Source: Apostichopus japonicus (lineage: Eukaryota; Echinodermata; Holothuroidea; Aspidochirotida; Stichopodidae). Taken from it: a DNA stretch of 64,000 nucleotides. This document shows, piece after piece, positions 52,080 to 62,501 of the stretch. How positions within the stretch are numbered: the stretch's first letter is position 1; each line of letters opens with the position of its first letter. The stretch lies in NCBI RefSeq assembly GCF_037975245.1, contig NC_092570.1:14033001-14097000 (forward strand). Reading direction: 5' to 3'. Below the pieces are notes generated by a model. The model worked only from the letters and a program-made list of their open reading frames with translations. It ran no database searches and was not told where the DNA came from. The position numbers and the translations under genes were made by a program.

Positions 52080-54763
52080 ACGGCGTAATTTTTACTTACC
52101 TTGAACCTTGTAGACAACGTACTCGAGATGTATTTGACGTCGCCACAAAGTGCGTTTGTTCACATATCCAAATATAAACCGTATCAGCGTTATGCAAATA
52201 TTGATAACCACGTATGGTCGCAATAATAAATATAGGCTATCTGGCATATGAACTGTGAACACCGTTATCAATGCAGCCGTTACCATAAACAGAAGCCTTC
52301 CTCGTTGGTTTGATTTACATGTATTAATATACTAGTGATAGTACTGCAGATAACTTGGTCACACAGCTACTGCAGATAACCGTCACAGACGGGACAGACC
52401 ATCTGTAGGAATCTCATCCCTACACGATTTGTACTGGGGATGCGATATTGTACTATATCGATCGTGTTGTTTTATGCAATATTGGCACTCAAATTGCCGC
52501 CCACCTCACACCTCTTGAAAATGAGTTCGTTGGCATGCATGCCTTCATGGGCGGGTGATTGGGGGGCGGGGGGGGGGGGAGAACAAGAATATACGGTGGA
52601 CTTTGAAGTGGGGGGGGGGGTTGAAACGTAATGTGTGTGTACATGTCGGTTTGAACAAAATAATGTGTCACGACCTCCTAAACCGTAAAGCCGATGGGTG
52701 AGTGGTGCGAAGTATTGCTTCTGTGACTCATGACGTCATAGGTTAAATAACCATCAACAACAAAGATTAAGCAGTTTGGCAATTATGAACGTACGGAAAT
52801 GACAAAACGGCAGAAATTCTTAATCAGTTTGCAACTCATTATTTAATGTAGTAAAACGACAAAGGTCACGTGATCAAAGCAGGGAGTTGTTCCATAACAC
52901 TTCCCTGGTCGAAGGAGGTCAACAGGTCATACATAGTAACATTTCTACGAAAGTGTTTCTGATATCGTGGCTACCTTGCCGCAGCTGTTGGGAAGCGAAC
53001 CCAATTTAAATCAAATTACTCACGCTGTATATTTATGCTATAACCTAGATCCAGGCTCAATTCGCACTGAAGGTTTGTTGGTATTAGTGATAATGCATTC
53101 ACAGGAAAGCCATCTTTCTTCATATGGCAGTCTCTGGCCAGCTAACTTAGGCACCTAAATAAGACTAAGAGGAATAATGCACTGAGAAAAAGAATAACAC
53201 GTAGTATCTTGAAGTACTCAACCATTTGTGTTTTATGAAGTATAGTAACGATCGAATTCGAGATGTGAGAGCTGTAAAGGTTATTATTAACATTTACTCT
53301 AAAGTGCCTAATGTCAAGAAATGGTTTCTTTCACGCGAACTACCACAAAAATTGTGGTCATAATGTGTGCTCTTTAGTCTAGTTATTTGTAACGTTACTT
53401 TCTCTGTTGCATACCTACTGTGTAATAGGGCTGTAGGCGAATCGTAATCGATCGCTTACGAAGAGTTTGTACGCATTATGTTTAAGTATAATAAAACGAT
53501 TGTTTTCTGAGACCACTCTCAGATTCCTTAGTACGTGCTGTAAATAATACGTTTATATCATGTGCGCTATTTCTTTTTAGTCTAAAGTATACTTCTTGTG
53601 AGCCTGTTTATAAATGTGTATGTGGTAATAACATGCTGAGTCCTTGTGAAGGAGCGCCACCTATTAAGATATCGTTAGAATTGTGTAGGTCTCGCACCAC
53701 AATTAATTGTTCCATTGACTTACACACTAAACTCGTCACTTTCAAGACCTGCCAAAGAATAGATAGAAGTTTTCAACTAATATATCCTACCCACCACATG
53801 ATAGCTGAGATCTTGGCCTATCATGGCACTTGCAAACTTCTATATCATGACCGTTTAGATTTTGAGCTATACAGAAGAGGAGCAAGTTCAGCATACTGAA
53901 CCCCCACCCTTCCATCTGCTCGCGCGGAGTAATATAAACATTAAACCAAAGACTTTCTAAACTGGTTTGTTTCACCTTCGATCATCCCTATATGTTCACA
54001 CCATCTGTACTTTAAATTAAGCTCTTTCATATAAAGGCAGAACAAACAACGATGGTAACTGATAACATGCTTAAACATTCATTACGTTAGGTACTTAAAC
54101 CTCTTTTCTCCGAACCTTTCGAGCGGATGTACACTACTCTAATTGTAGTGCGATATACCTGTAGACTATAAATTCTACTCAAAATGGCTGCGCCCGTGCA
54201 CCGTTAAGATTATTGGTTAAGCATATAATTATTGTGCTGAATATTGAGCTGAATATGGTAAATAATGTACAGTGTCATAGTATGTCTTCTATGAACATCT
54301 CGGAGGTTATTGAACTGCATTTGTCAGTTGTTTACCTTAAAGATGCCGTACCTCAAATTAACATAGTCATGAGTTTTAGTTTTACGAATCGTATTCGTGA
54401 TCAGTCGACGGTAAATCGAGTTGGATAAGTACGATGTCATAATTGTGTTAATTGTGTACGGTTGTTGTTTAGAGGCAGCTGTGCCATAACTTAAAAGGAT
54501 TATCTGGTGGCCCAAAGAAGTTACCTTAAAAAATAGTAAATAATTTTCCAAACATGTTGTCGAAGTATGAGAACGCTAATGTTGCGTTTGACAGAGAAAC
54601 GATTTTTTAATCGTTAAGGATAGACATTTCAAATATGATTTGAACAGTACAATACGTGACGTCAGCTCTGCCATAGCAGATTGCGTCATAACCCACCCTC
54701 CGCACAGTACCTATACGGTAATCACAACAAAAACAGCGTTTGTATACAGATAAATTTCTTCCT
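52080..54763. other. Intergenic, nothing recognised
   Basis: AT-rich sequence with a G-run block near 52560-52620. Frames of up to 88 codons (for example 53633-53899) have no recognisable domain and no convincing splice context. Confidence 0.45.
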
Positions 54764-55275
54764 TAATTTCCGGTGAAATTTCTTAAAAATTAGATATGTT
54801 TTCAAAAACTCCTTAAGCCGCCATGTACTTGAGCGGTGGTTCCGTGGTCTTTGTGTAACACAAGGTAAATTTTAACAGCAGACTCTGAGTTGTTCAGGCT
54901 ATACATCGCGCTATCCAGCTCCAACGCGAAAAATGTTCGCATGTAGGCTGTACTCAAACGTTGACAATCGGACAGTTCTGCGAAGCCTAAGCTTCGCAGT
55001 GCTATATTCTGCTCTGACAACGATTCGATCAATTTCTTCAATAATTTCCGGTGAAATTTCTTATAAAGTAGATATGATTTAAAAAACTCCTTAAGCCGCA
55101 ATATATGTAGTAGATCGGTGGTTTCGTGGTCTTTGTGTAACACAAGATAAGTTTTAACAGCAGGCTCTTCGTTGTTTATACATCGCGGTATCCAGCTCCA
55201 GCGCGAAGAATGTTCGCGTGTATAGGCTATTCTAACGTTTACAATCGGACAGTTCTGCGATGACATCGATCCCGC
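54764..55275. repeat. Tandem duplication, 278-bp period
   Basis: Two diverged units start at 54764 and 55042 (TAATTTCCGGTGAAATTTCT) and share ACTCCTTAAGCCGC, GTGGTCTTTGTGTAACACAA and CAATCGGACAGTTCTGCGA. A 158-codon minus-strand frame spans both and shows the duplication at protein level (YLVLHKDH twice). It lacks any family resemblance, and I do not call it a gene. Confidence 0.85.
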
Positions 55276-56136
55276 CAAGTTTCATCTTTCGGTTTAACGA
55301 ATACTTTATAAGATTCCTTTTACTGTTAATTTGATCCGTGAATTTTATTTCAGCGATTTCGAAGAACAGTTAATGAACTGTGGTTTGAGTGTGAGTGTAC
55401 TATGTGTAACGCTATACAAGTACACCAACTGAGCATCGTAGTATATACGTTCGCGAGTATGTACGTTATATATATGAGGCAATTCAATGTGCTTACACGT
55501 GAGTTAATTTGCTGCGGAATTGGGAGTGCTAACTTCAAGTCGCCTGGTTTGCCTATCTGCAAGCACTACGTCAATCACCATATTGAAGCGTTCGAACAAA
55601 CGGTACTTTTGGTGAGAAACTGGTGAATTTGAAAACCAGATTTCTACAAGAAGAACACGTCGAATGGGGACAATTTTTACATGGTTAGAAAGAGAAAAAT
55701 AATAACTACAAGGACAATGTATCAAAATCTTCCACCAGACAATTCCTTTAAGTGTTACCTCCACTACTTGTTTAATTCTAAAGTGTTATTTTATGAATCC
55801 TTGAAGGTGTAATGCATGCGTTATATAATTAAAATGTGTCATAGCCATTTTTTCATTCGTGAGATATTTTAAAGTTGTTTCATAGACCTATTTATTATGT
55901 ATAAGGAGGTATTGAATCTTAACTGTTGATTCAAGTCTGAGGTTACATTTATGGACTTGTATACAAGTATATAAGTATACAAGTATAAAAGTATACTTGT
56001 ATAGTATACTTATGATTTTTTTTTCATATGTTATAACCAAAAGTTCCCAGGGCTTACGAATCCGTCTGGTGGGTTATACCACCGTCCTCTCTTATAATGC
56101 TTTCATTTATTTTACTGGCTTTTACACCCAGTAAAT

Positions 56137-56459
56137 CAAGGGCATAGGAACCGGGGGGCTGGGGGCGCCAGCCCCCCAGTGAAAAATGTGGAGGGGCGGA
56201 AGTATCATTCCGCCCCCCCCCCCACACTTCGCAAGTCGAAAAACCCCTTTTTCATTTCCAAATGAGAAAAAGCACCAAATTGCATCTAAGGCCAGGTGAA
56301 AATACAAAATTAAGTTTACAAAATGGAGTGGGTGTTGAAGTGTGCTATATTGCACCAAATTGCATCTGAGGCCACCCCCTCCTCTTAGACCCCTCCCCCA
56401 GGCCGGCCATCAGTCTTCAGCCCCCCCCCCCCACTCAAAAGTAACTTCCTACGCCACTG
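56137..56459 (-). mobile_element. Mini-hAT family B copy (323 bp)
   Basis: Ends CAAGGGCATAGGAACC and TTCCTACGCCACTG with the family B interior. The two flanks (CAGTAAAT and TCAGTGGT) do not match, so one boundary was altered after insertion. It abuts the S2 SINE at 56460. Confidence 0.85.
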
Positions 56460-56696
56460 TCAGTGGTTATCCCATATACCTTCCAATCATAAGGTCCCCG
56501 GTTGGAGTCATTCCAAGATTAATGTATGTAGTCCAGTTACAGAGTTGTTGACAATCGACAATTCATAATCATGGACGTTAAATATGAATGTAAGAGACTG
56601 CATGACTTCGGTCAGCTTTCGGCTTTGATAAGCCAAGGAGGCTTTTTCGCGAGTTCCTGCTTGCAGGAGGATCTAAAATACATAAATACATACAAA
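56460..56696 (+). mobile_element. SINE family S2 copy, 5' truncated
   Basis: It starts at TCAGTGGTTA in the A box region and has a B box-like GGTTGGAGTCATTCC, the body CTTTGATAAGCCAAGGAGGC and the hairpin CCTGCTTGCAGG, then AAATACATAAATACAT. It matches 35198-35445 in opposite orientation. Confidence 0.8.
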
Positions 56697-56717
56697 TAAT
56701 TATATGTCCGATAATTA

Positions 56718-58374
56718 CTTTCTTTATGTATAAATAATTATGCATAAAAGAGTAAGCCAGGCAGATTAGGAGACCCGTGTATGTGTCTTCTCATTTGTTT
56801 TCTCATGATTCCAGCGGTAGTGATAAGAATATCGAACATCCATGCCAGAGAGCCAAACTTCTTTGTGAGGACGTGCTGTTTATTGAGGTATTAAAAGGGC
56901 CCGCAACGTGACATTCGTAACAAAACAAAATGGGCAACCAGGATATTTGCCGATACTTTCATAGAATTAGCTTGAGGAGTTTTGTTGGTTTGACGACTGC
57001 ATATATGTATATGTTATAACCGAAAAATTTTTAGAATACAATTGTAAGATACATGTGGTAGTATGTATGTGCAGGCTATGCACAGTCACGTTTAAAGATA
57101 TATGCTGTATTAGAAAAATGTCAGATATTCAGATATGGCCCCCTTTGCTTTTTTTTTTGCTTTCTATTGCTTTCTATCAACACCCTGGAGGAAATTTACC
57201 TCACTGGACATTCAATCATCTTGTGTGTCCATTTATTAGAATGTCATGAGAACAATTTGAATAGTTAAAACCTCTCTTTTTGAACACTTCTAGCAAGTAC
57301 TTTAGCATGCTATCATTACAGACGAACATATCATGAACAGTACGCAGCTGACTGTCTCGTTAAAATTTACCAGTGGGTACAACTTGTTAAGTTGTACACT
57401 TAAATGTGACGTATATGGGCGTTTTAATTATACCTTAATCGCGTTCTGTGTATATTCGATATTTCCGACGTTTAAGTTAATCTTAATCATCTCTTATAAA
57501 TTCCGAATCTTGATTGAGTCAACGTAAGCGAAGTGTGCAAATTGATGTAATCATGCTGTACTGACACTCGTGGTTTGTGTATATATGCTCTGGAATTACC
57601 GACGCGTAAGTGAATCGTAATCTGCCCGTAAATTTAGAATTCAGTGGAGAATACATTGAACGTAAACGAAATGCGTAAGTTAGTGTAATCATGTTGTAAT
57701 CCCGTGGTGGGCATTCTTCTGAATTTCCGACGTGTATATCCTAAACATGCCGTACTGTTCCTGTTTCAGTTTCAATCAACATTAACGTGATGCTCAAGTT
57801 TGGCGTAAATTTGTTGTAAACGCGTTGTATCTATGCTACGAGTTTCCGATGTGTAAGATAATCGTAATCGTGTCGTAAACTTCTTCGTGACGAGTGTAAG
57901 GTCAACCTAAACGAGGAGAAGAAAAAGTTTTAATAAATAAAAAGTAATTATTAACTTCCGATATGTAAGTTGTCATAAACGTAACGGAAATCTGTTGTTC
58001 CGCGTTTGCATGGTTTACGGAAATGTAATCACATCATAAACGCGTTGTTCCAAATGTACGGGTTTCCGATGTTTAAGGCGACCGTAAGCAAGACGTAAAT
58101 TTCTTCGTGACTAGTTTAAGGTCAACCTAAACGAGGAGAAGAAATAAGTTTTAATAAATAAAAAAAGTAATTATTAACTTCCGATATGTAAGTTGTCATA
58201 AACGTAACGGAAATCTTTTGTTCCGTGTTTACAATGTTTACGGATGCGTAATCACATCGTAAACGCGTTGTTCCAAAATGTACGGGTTTCCGATGTTTAA
58301 GGTGACCGTAAGCAAGACGTAAACATCCAAGGACTGTGCTTACGATAACTTAAATGCGTGTCTTTTTCCCGTGT
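56718..58374 (+). repeat. CGTAA-rich repeat family D (copy 2), overlapping a gene end
   Basis: Same orientation and order as 50395-52073. It has an internal roughly 240-bp tandem duplication (about 57865-58320, TTCTTCGTGAC to GGAAATCT). It includes an inverted family C segment at about 57100-57320. Its right terminus (51 bp identical to 52021-52071) runs into the last codons of the Ig-domain gene on the minus strand. Confidence 0.85.
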
Positions 58375-59626
58375 CTGTTCCCGAAGGCAACTTGTCATCG
58401 TCATCGGCGTTGCTATCCTTAGGCGGTGATCCCAGGGAGACGACCTGCTGCAACTTGATGAACAAATAAAGTACTACGATAATTAATATGCAGACAATTA
58501 CTGAAACGATGGTCATGAGTATTATCAAAACAACTCCAATCCTGGTTGAGGTCTCAGAATGACGGCCAGAATTTGGTGCAGACCTTTCATTTGACGAAGA
58601 AGCGATGACATTTGTCTGTGTATCATAAGTAGCACATATCACTTTGTGCATGCCATTACTATCAACGAATGGTTCCTGGATTTCCAACGTGGTCATTCCT
58701 GGTTGCTGTGTAATATTTATTGTCGGGTTTCCTTCTACCGGGTGGTAGCTGAAATCCAGTACATTACCACTGGTCGCCATTACGGTCCAGTACATCAAAC
58801 GTGGTGGGTCACTAGTACATACAAACGACAGTTTACCATCGTCCTCACTTGCGAAAGTTGGGGGTGTCAAGGAGACGGTCAATGCCTTTGTAATATTCAG
58901 TGTTAAGTTGATTTCTTTGCAACCTTGTATAGGTTCGTCTTGATTATCCGGACTACTCTTCCTTTCAGTCCCAAACTGTAATGGACGTAAATCGCAAGTG
59001 ACATCTAACTGGTTCATTCCGAAAGGAACGTGAAAAAAGGGATTTGATGAACTCAGGTAAACTTCACATGGGGCATCTGTTACATATGAGATCGAATAGT
59101 CGGATTGTTCAACAAAGTAATATCCATCACAAAACATTGATACTTGCTCCCCTGCATAGACACGAGAACCAACACTCGACGCAATCAGATAATAATCTTT
59201 GCTTTCTTCTTGCATAACCACTTCAGTGATAACATCGATAGTGTACGATCGTTGCCGACCGGATGAGTTGGTAACTGAAAACCGAGCTCGACAAGTATAG
59301 TTCCCCAGAAAGTAATTGACATCCCTATTCTTTGAGAATGTGTTTGTCCATGTAGTTCCATTACTCGTTACGTTTCCAAGTGCTTTTCCATCCTTCAAAA
59401 TCTTCACGTCTTTTAGTGTTCCTGTAACATTTTTGACGGTACAAATAAAAGATGTCAGTTCTGGAGATTTACCGTAGAGCGTGTATCGCTGCACTCCCGA
59501 TTTCGCGACAAACGTCCCTTTAACAGTTACATCTATGGCCTTCTCCAGTCTCGCGTTCACAGAAATGTGAAGAAAACTGTAAAACAAAATAACAGTGATA
59601 TGATTCAGAAAAATAGATGATTCCAT
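58340..59626 (-). CDS. Ig-like single-pass membrane protein, intronless
   Basis: One uninterrupted frame. I start at the Met at 59626 (an in-frame Met also lies at 59653) because it gives a clean signal peptide (MESSIFLNHITVILFYSFLH), for 428 residues. Counting from the upstream Met, three Ig-like domains follow with cysteine pairs at about 71/121, 175/220 (extra Cys 196, 245) and 279/340, and many N-x-S/T sites. One transmembrane helix spans about 372-399 (IGVVLIILMTIVSVIVCILI...). The short acidic cytoplasmic tail has a DDDD run and no ITIM, ITAM or death-domain motif. Likely a cell-surface recognition or adhesion protein; no orthologue is recognised. The last ten codons (TGKRHAFKLS) and stop come from repeat family D. 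Lack of introns suggests a retrocopy or an intron-poor lineage-specific family. Confidence 0.8.
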   Translation of the reverse strand: MESSIFLNHITVILFYSFLHISVNARLEKAIDVTVKGTFVAKSGVQRYTLYGKSPELTSFICTVKNVTGTLKDVKILKDGKALGNVTSNGTTWTNTFSKNRDVNYFLGNYTCRARFSVTNSSGRQRSYTIDVITEVVMQEESKDYYLIASSVGSRVYAGEQVSMFCDGYYFVEQSDYSISYVTDAPCEVYLSSSNPFFHVPFGMNQLDVTCDLRPLQFGTERKSSPDNQDEPIQGCKEINLTLNITKALTVSLTPPTFASEDDGKLSFVCTSDPPRLMYWTVMATSGNVLDFSYHPVEGNPTINITQQPGMTTLEIQEPFVDSNGMHKVICATYDTQTNVIASSSNERSAPNSGRHSETSTRIGVVLIILMTIVSVIVCILIIVVLYLFIKLQQVVSLGSPPKDSNADDDDKLPSGTDTGKRHAFKLS

Positions 59627-59653
59627 AGTTGAACTTCTGACAATAAAAATCAA

Positions 59654-60295
59654 CTTTCTTTAACTTTATTTAAGATAGACGTGAGGTTGGATTGAATCTG
59701 TATAACTTTCTACCGACTATCGTTCGCCACACACGAGTTAGTAGTGACATAAATAACTATATAACGAAACTGTTATATTACAAGATCCTTGTGTCAGTTC
59801 TTTTTTCCCCTCGTTGTTATTATTAAAGGGATTGTGTGGTAGCATAGTTGATTGTTTGTAGAAAAACGCTCTTTATGTTTCTGTATCACGGTAAGTGAAC
59901 ATCATGGTATGCTAAGTATATATGAATGTTAGGCATATTTGAACAGAAAGGTTAACGTGGAAACGATTCCGGATTTCCGTTTGAGTGACAACCTTGACTG
60001 TTTCTGTTAATCTTATGTATGTATTATTTTCAGTGTAAACCTTAAATTGTGACCTGTTCTTACGCTGTAATGCTAGTTATGCCGCGTGCAGAACACCGAA
60101 TGCTCAAATGGATGAAACGCAAAGTATAGACACGGGAATCTCATTTTCTAATATATACGCTGTGGAAATAAATAACATGATAGATCAATGACTATTGAAC
60201 TAATACACGTGTTTAACACTGGATGACAGAGCTGGTTTGTGAGTTCACATTTATGAGAACGAATGCAATTTCCAGAGTACCATCGAGAGTATGAG
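59654..60295. other. Upstream region of Ig-domain gene
   Basis: AT-rich presumed promoter and 5' flank of the minus-strand Ig gene. No TATA or initiator element can be assigned with confidence, and no repeat is recognised. Confidence 0.4.
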
Positions 60296-60545
60296 TACAG
60301 TGTTGCAAGTACGACTATGAGAACGCGCGTTCGAGAATCAGTTTGAGTACAAAAGCCACCTGAAATAGGATTACGAGTACGAATACAAAGCCACGAGTTT
60401 GATACGAGTACACAGCAATCGTAGTACGAGTATGCGAGTACAGTGTTGCAAGAACGATTATGAGAACGCATGTTCCAGAATCAGCCATTGAGTACAAAAG
60501 CCACCGGAAATAGGATTATGGGTACGATAACAAGGCCATTATAAT
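60296..60545. repeat. Tandem duplication, 137-bp period, GAGTAC-rich
   Basis: Two units from 60296 and 60433 share AGTACAGTGTTGCAAG, TATGAGAACGC and TGAGTACAAAAGCCACC. The block is dense in GAGTACGA-type words. Sequence near 60857 (CAGGGCTGTAGTCAAGTCC and repeated AAGTCCAAGTCC) looks like another decayed hAT-type end, but no partner was found. Confidence 0.75.
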
Positions 60546-61139
60546 AGCCTTGTGCGAGATCGTGAGGGTCGTGAGTACATAAAACTAAGCGTTTATATGT
60601 TCTTACTATATGTTTTCACATACATTCTTTAGTCTATATTGAAGAATGTAGGCTACGTGGGTATCGACTTTCAAGATTAGCAGGACGTTATAATTATCGC
60701 GTACCTTTTAATTGATAGCAGGATTTCTCTATTGAATTAATACTTACATCATTCTGCTTCTAAAATAACAACATCGCATGCTTGGTTGTAATAAATCGGT
60801 GCAAACTGCAAAGTTTTCCACGCTATCGTTTGCAGAATTTGTATATTATGTTTCAGGGCTGTAGTCAAGTCCAGTAGATTCGGTTCCAGAATCCGAAGAA
60901 CGGCGAGTCCAGGTAATCCGAGTATTTTTTTCAAATCCAATGCAGGCAAAGTTCAAGACATGTCTCAGTCCAGGGCAACCTATGTCCGTCATGTCTAAGT
61001 CCAAGTCCAGACTATGATCTAATACGCTACCACCAATCAACAACTCATGCACAAACGTCTTGCTCTTTCTTCCAGTAGTTTAAACAATAAACACTAAATT
61101 CCACACCTACATTAAGATGCAATGCATAAAATTGCTTAA

Positions 61140-61360
61140 AGTATCTGCTATAGTATCTGCTATATTATCTGCTATAGTATCTGCTATAGTATAGTATAGT
61201 ATAGTATAGTATAGTATAGTATAGTATAGTATAGTATAGTATAGTATCGTATCGTATAGTAAAGTATAGTATAGTATAGTACATTACAGTACAGTACAGT
61301 ACAGTACAGTATACTATACTATAGTATAGTATAGTATACTATACTATACTATAGTATTGC
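61140..61360. repeat. (TATAG)n pentanucleotide array
   Basis: Starts as TATCTGCTATAG units, then pure (ATAGT)n to about 61275. An (ACAGT)n segment and a switch to ATACT (the opposite-strand reading) follow, giving a partly self-complementary end. Confidence 0.9.
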
Positions 61361-61984
61361 TTTAGTATTGTAAATGACTTGCTTCCTTTTCTTCTTTTCT
61401 TTCTTTTTTTTTCTTTGTTAATCATACTTATGAAATCGAGAATAATCACCATGCTAAAACATGACATTTATCAATTCCAAAAATATTTTTAAAAAACAGT
61501 AATTTGCATTTGGATAAAGGATTGGATTCCTAGTGCAGTTTAGGAAATAATAGATAACATGTGTTGTTCAACCACATGTGTTGGATCGGCTATAATCATG
61601 TCTTGTCAAATGCAAGTGGCATACACGTGGTTTGCCACCGAACAGACCCCTTTAAAGTTGTTTTTTTTCAGTTTAAATGTATGTTAATTAATTTATCGCT
61701 TTCTCGTCAAATTGTGTATGTATATCTTGAGTATTGTTGTTTCTATACCTCGTAGCAATATTATGTTTCTCGACTTTATTTCCTGGTTTCAGTTCAAAAT
61801 GTCGCCTACTTACTTCTCAAAATAAACGATACATACATCATTACATTAATATTGATAACAATTACTGATAATTAGAATGGAGAAGAGCATCGTTGTTAAA
61901 TTAATAAATCCCCAGAAACGGAAATAGACACCTAACCTGGAACTTCAACTATTGTTCAACAGTACAATGTTCTCACCATTATAT

Positions 61985-62048
<64 letters not shown>

Positions 62049-62056
62049 GACTCGAC

Positions 62057-62501
62057 CACAGTGATTCTACTGGTGTGTGAATGCGTATAAATTGGCATGG
62101 TATAACTGTCAAAGAGTGCGTATAGTCCAAGTGTTATGATTGTACAGAGTGCACCACTGGTGCTTTAAATCTGACAATAAACACAGAATAACCACTCTAT
62201 TTAGGCAAGCCAAGCCGTAAATAAGAAATAAATGTGTAGTAAGTGGTATTACAGATATATAGTAAATAAATAAAGAACAACACACCAACAACATCCACTT
62301 CACGACTGGTTTCGTCCTTTTGGGACTCATCAGGCGAAGGTAGGAATCGAACCCCCGGATCTTGTGTCACAAACCGAAGTCCGTACCACTGGACCAAAGT
62401 GATTCTACTGGTGTGTGAATTCGTATAAATTGGCTTAGTATAACTGGCATTGAGGGCGTATAGTCTAAAAGTTATGATTGTACAAAGTGCACTCCTGGTA
62501 C
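62057..62501 (-). mobile_element. Retrozyme-like dimer with tRNA-like promoter and hammerhead
   Basis: Order on the minus strand: a 107-bp block (62501-62395); a tRNA-like segment (about 62398-62339) with A box-like TGGTCCAGTGG and B box-like GGTTCGATTCC; a hammerhead ribozyme core (62339-62298); a spacer of about 130 bp; and a second copy of the 107-bp block (62163-62057). The second unit breaks off in the start of the next tRNA-like segment, where an (AT)n tract begins. The two copies are offset by 338 bp, so this is about 1.3 units of a tandem element. Animal retrozymes and Penelope-like elements carry type I hammerheads in tandem units of this size. The class assignment is by inference. 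Confidence 0.75.
62298..62339 (-). ncRNA. Type I hammerhead self-cleaving ribozyme
   Basis: All catalytic-core elements are present in order. Stem I 5' strand CUUCGC (62339-62334) is followed by the invariant CUGAUGA (62333-62327). Stem II is GUCC/GGAC with loop CAAAA (62326-62314), then GAAA (62313-62310). A minimal stem III (A-U, C-G) leads to the cleavage triplet GUC ending at 62304. Stem I 3' strand is GUGAAG (62303-62298), which pairs with CUUCGC through five Watson-Crick pairs and one U-G. The predicted cut is between 62304 and 62303. The very short stem III is typical of animal hammerheads, which often act as dimers. It starts directly after a tRNA-like B box. Confidence 0.9.

Noticed and set aside
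54802-55278. 158-codon minus-strand frame with an internal protein repeat
   Set aside because: The repeat is explained by a 278-bp DNA tandem duplication. No domain, splice context or codon bias supports a gene.
60846-61052. LDLDLD-containing short frame
   Set aside because: It derives from AAGTCC-type short tandem words near a probable decayed hAT end; no gene support.
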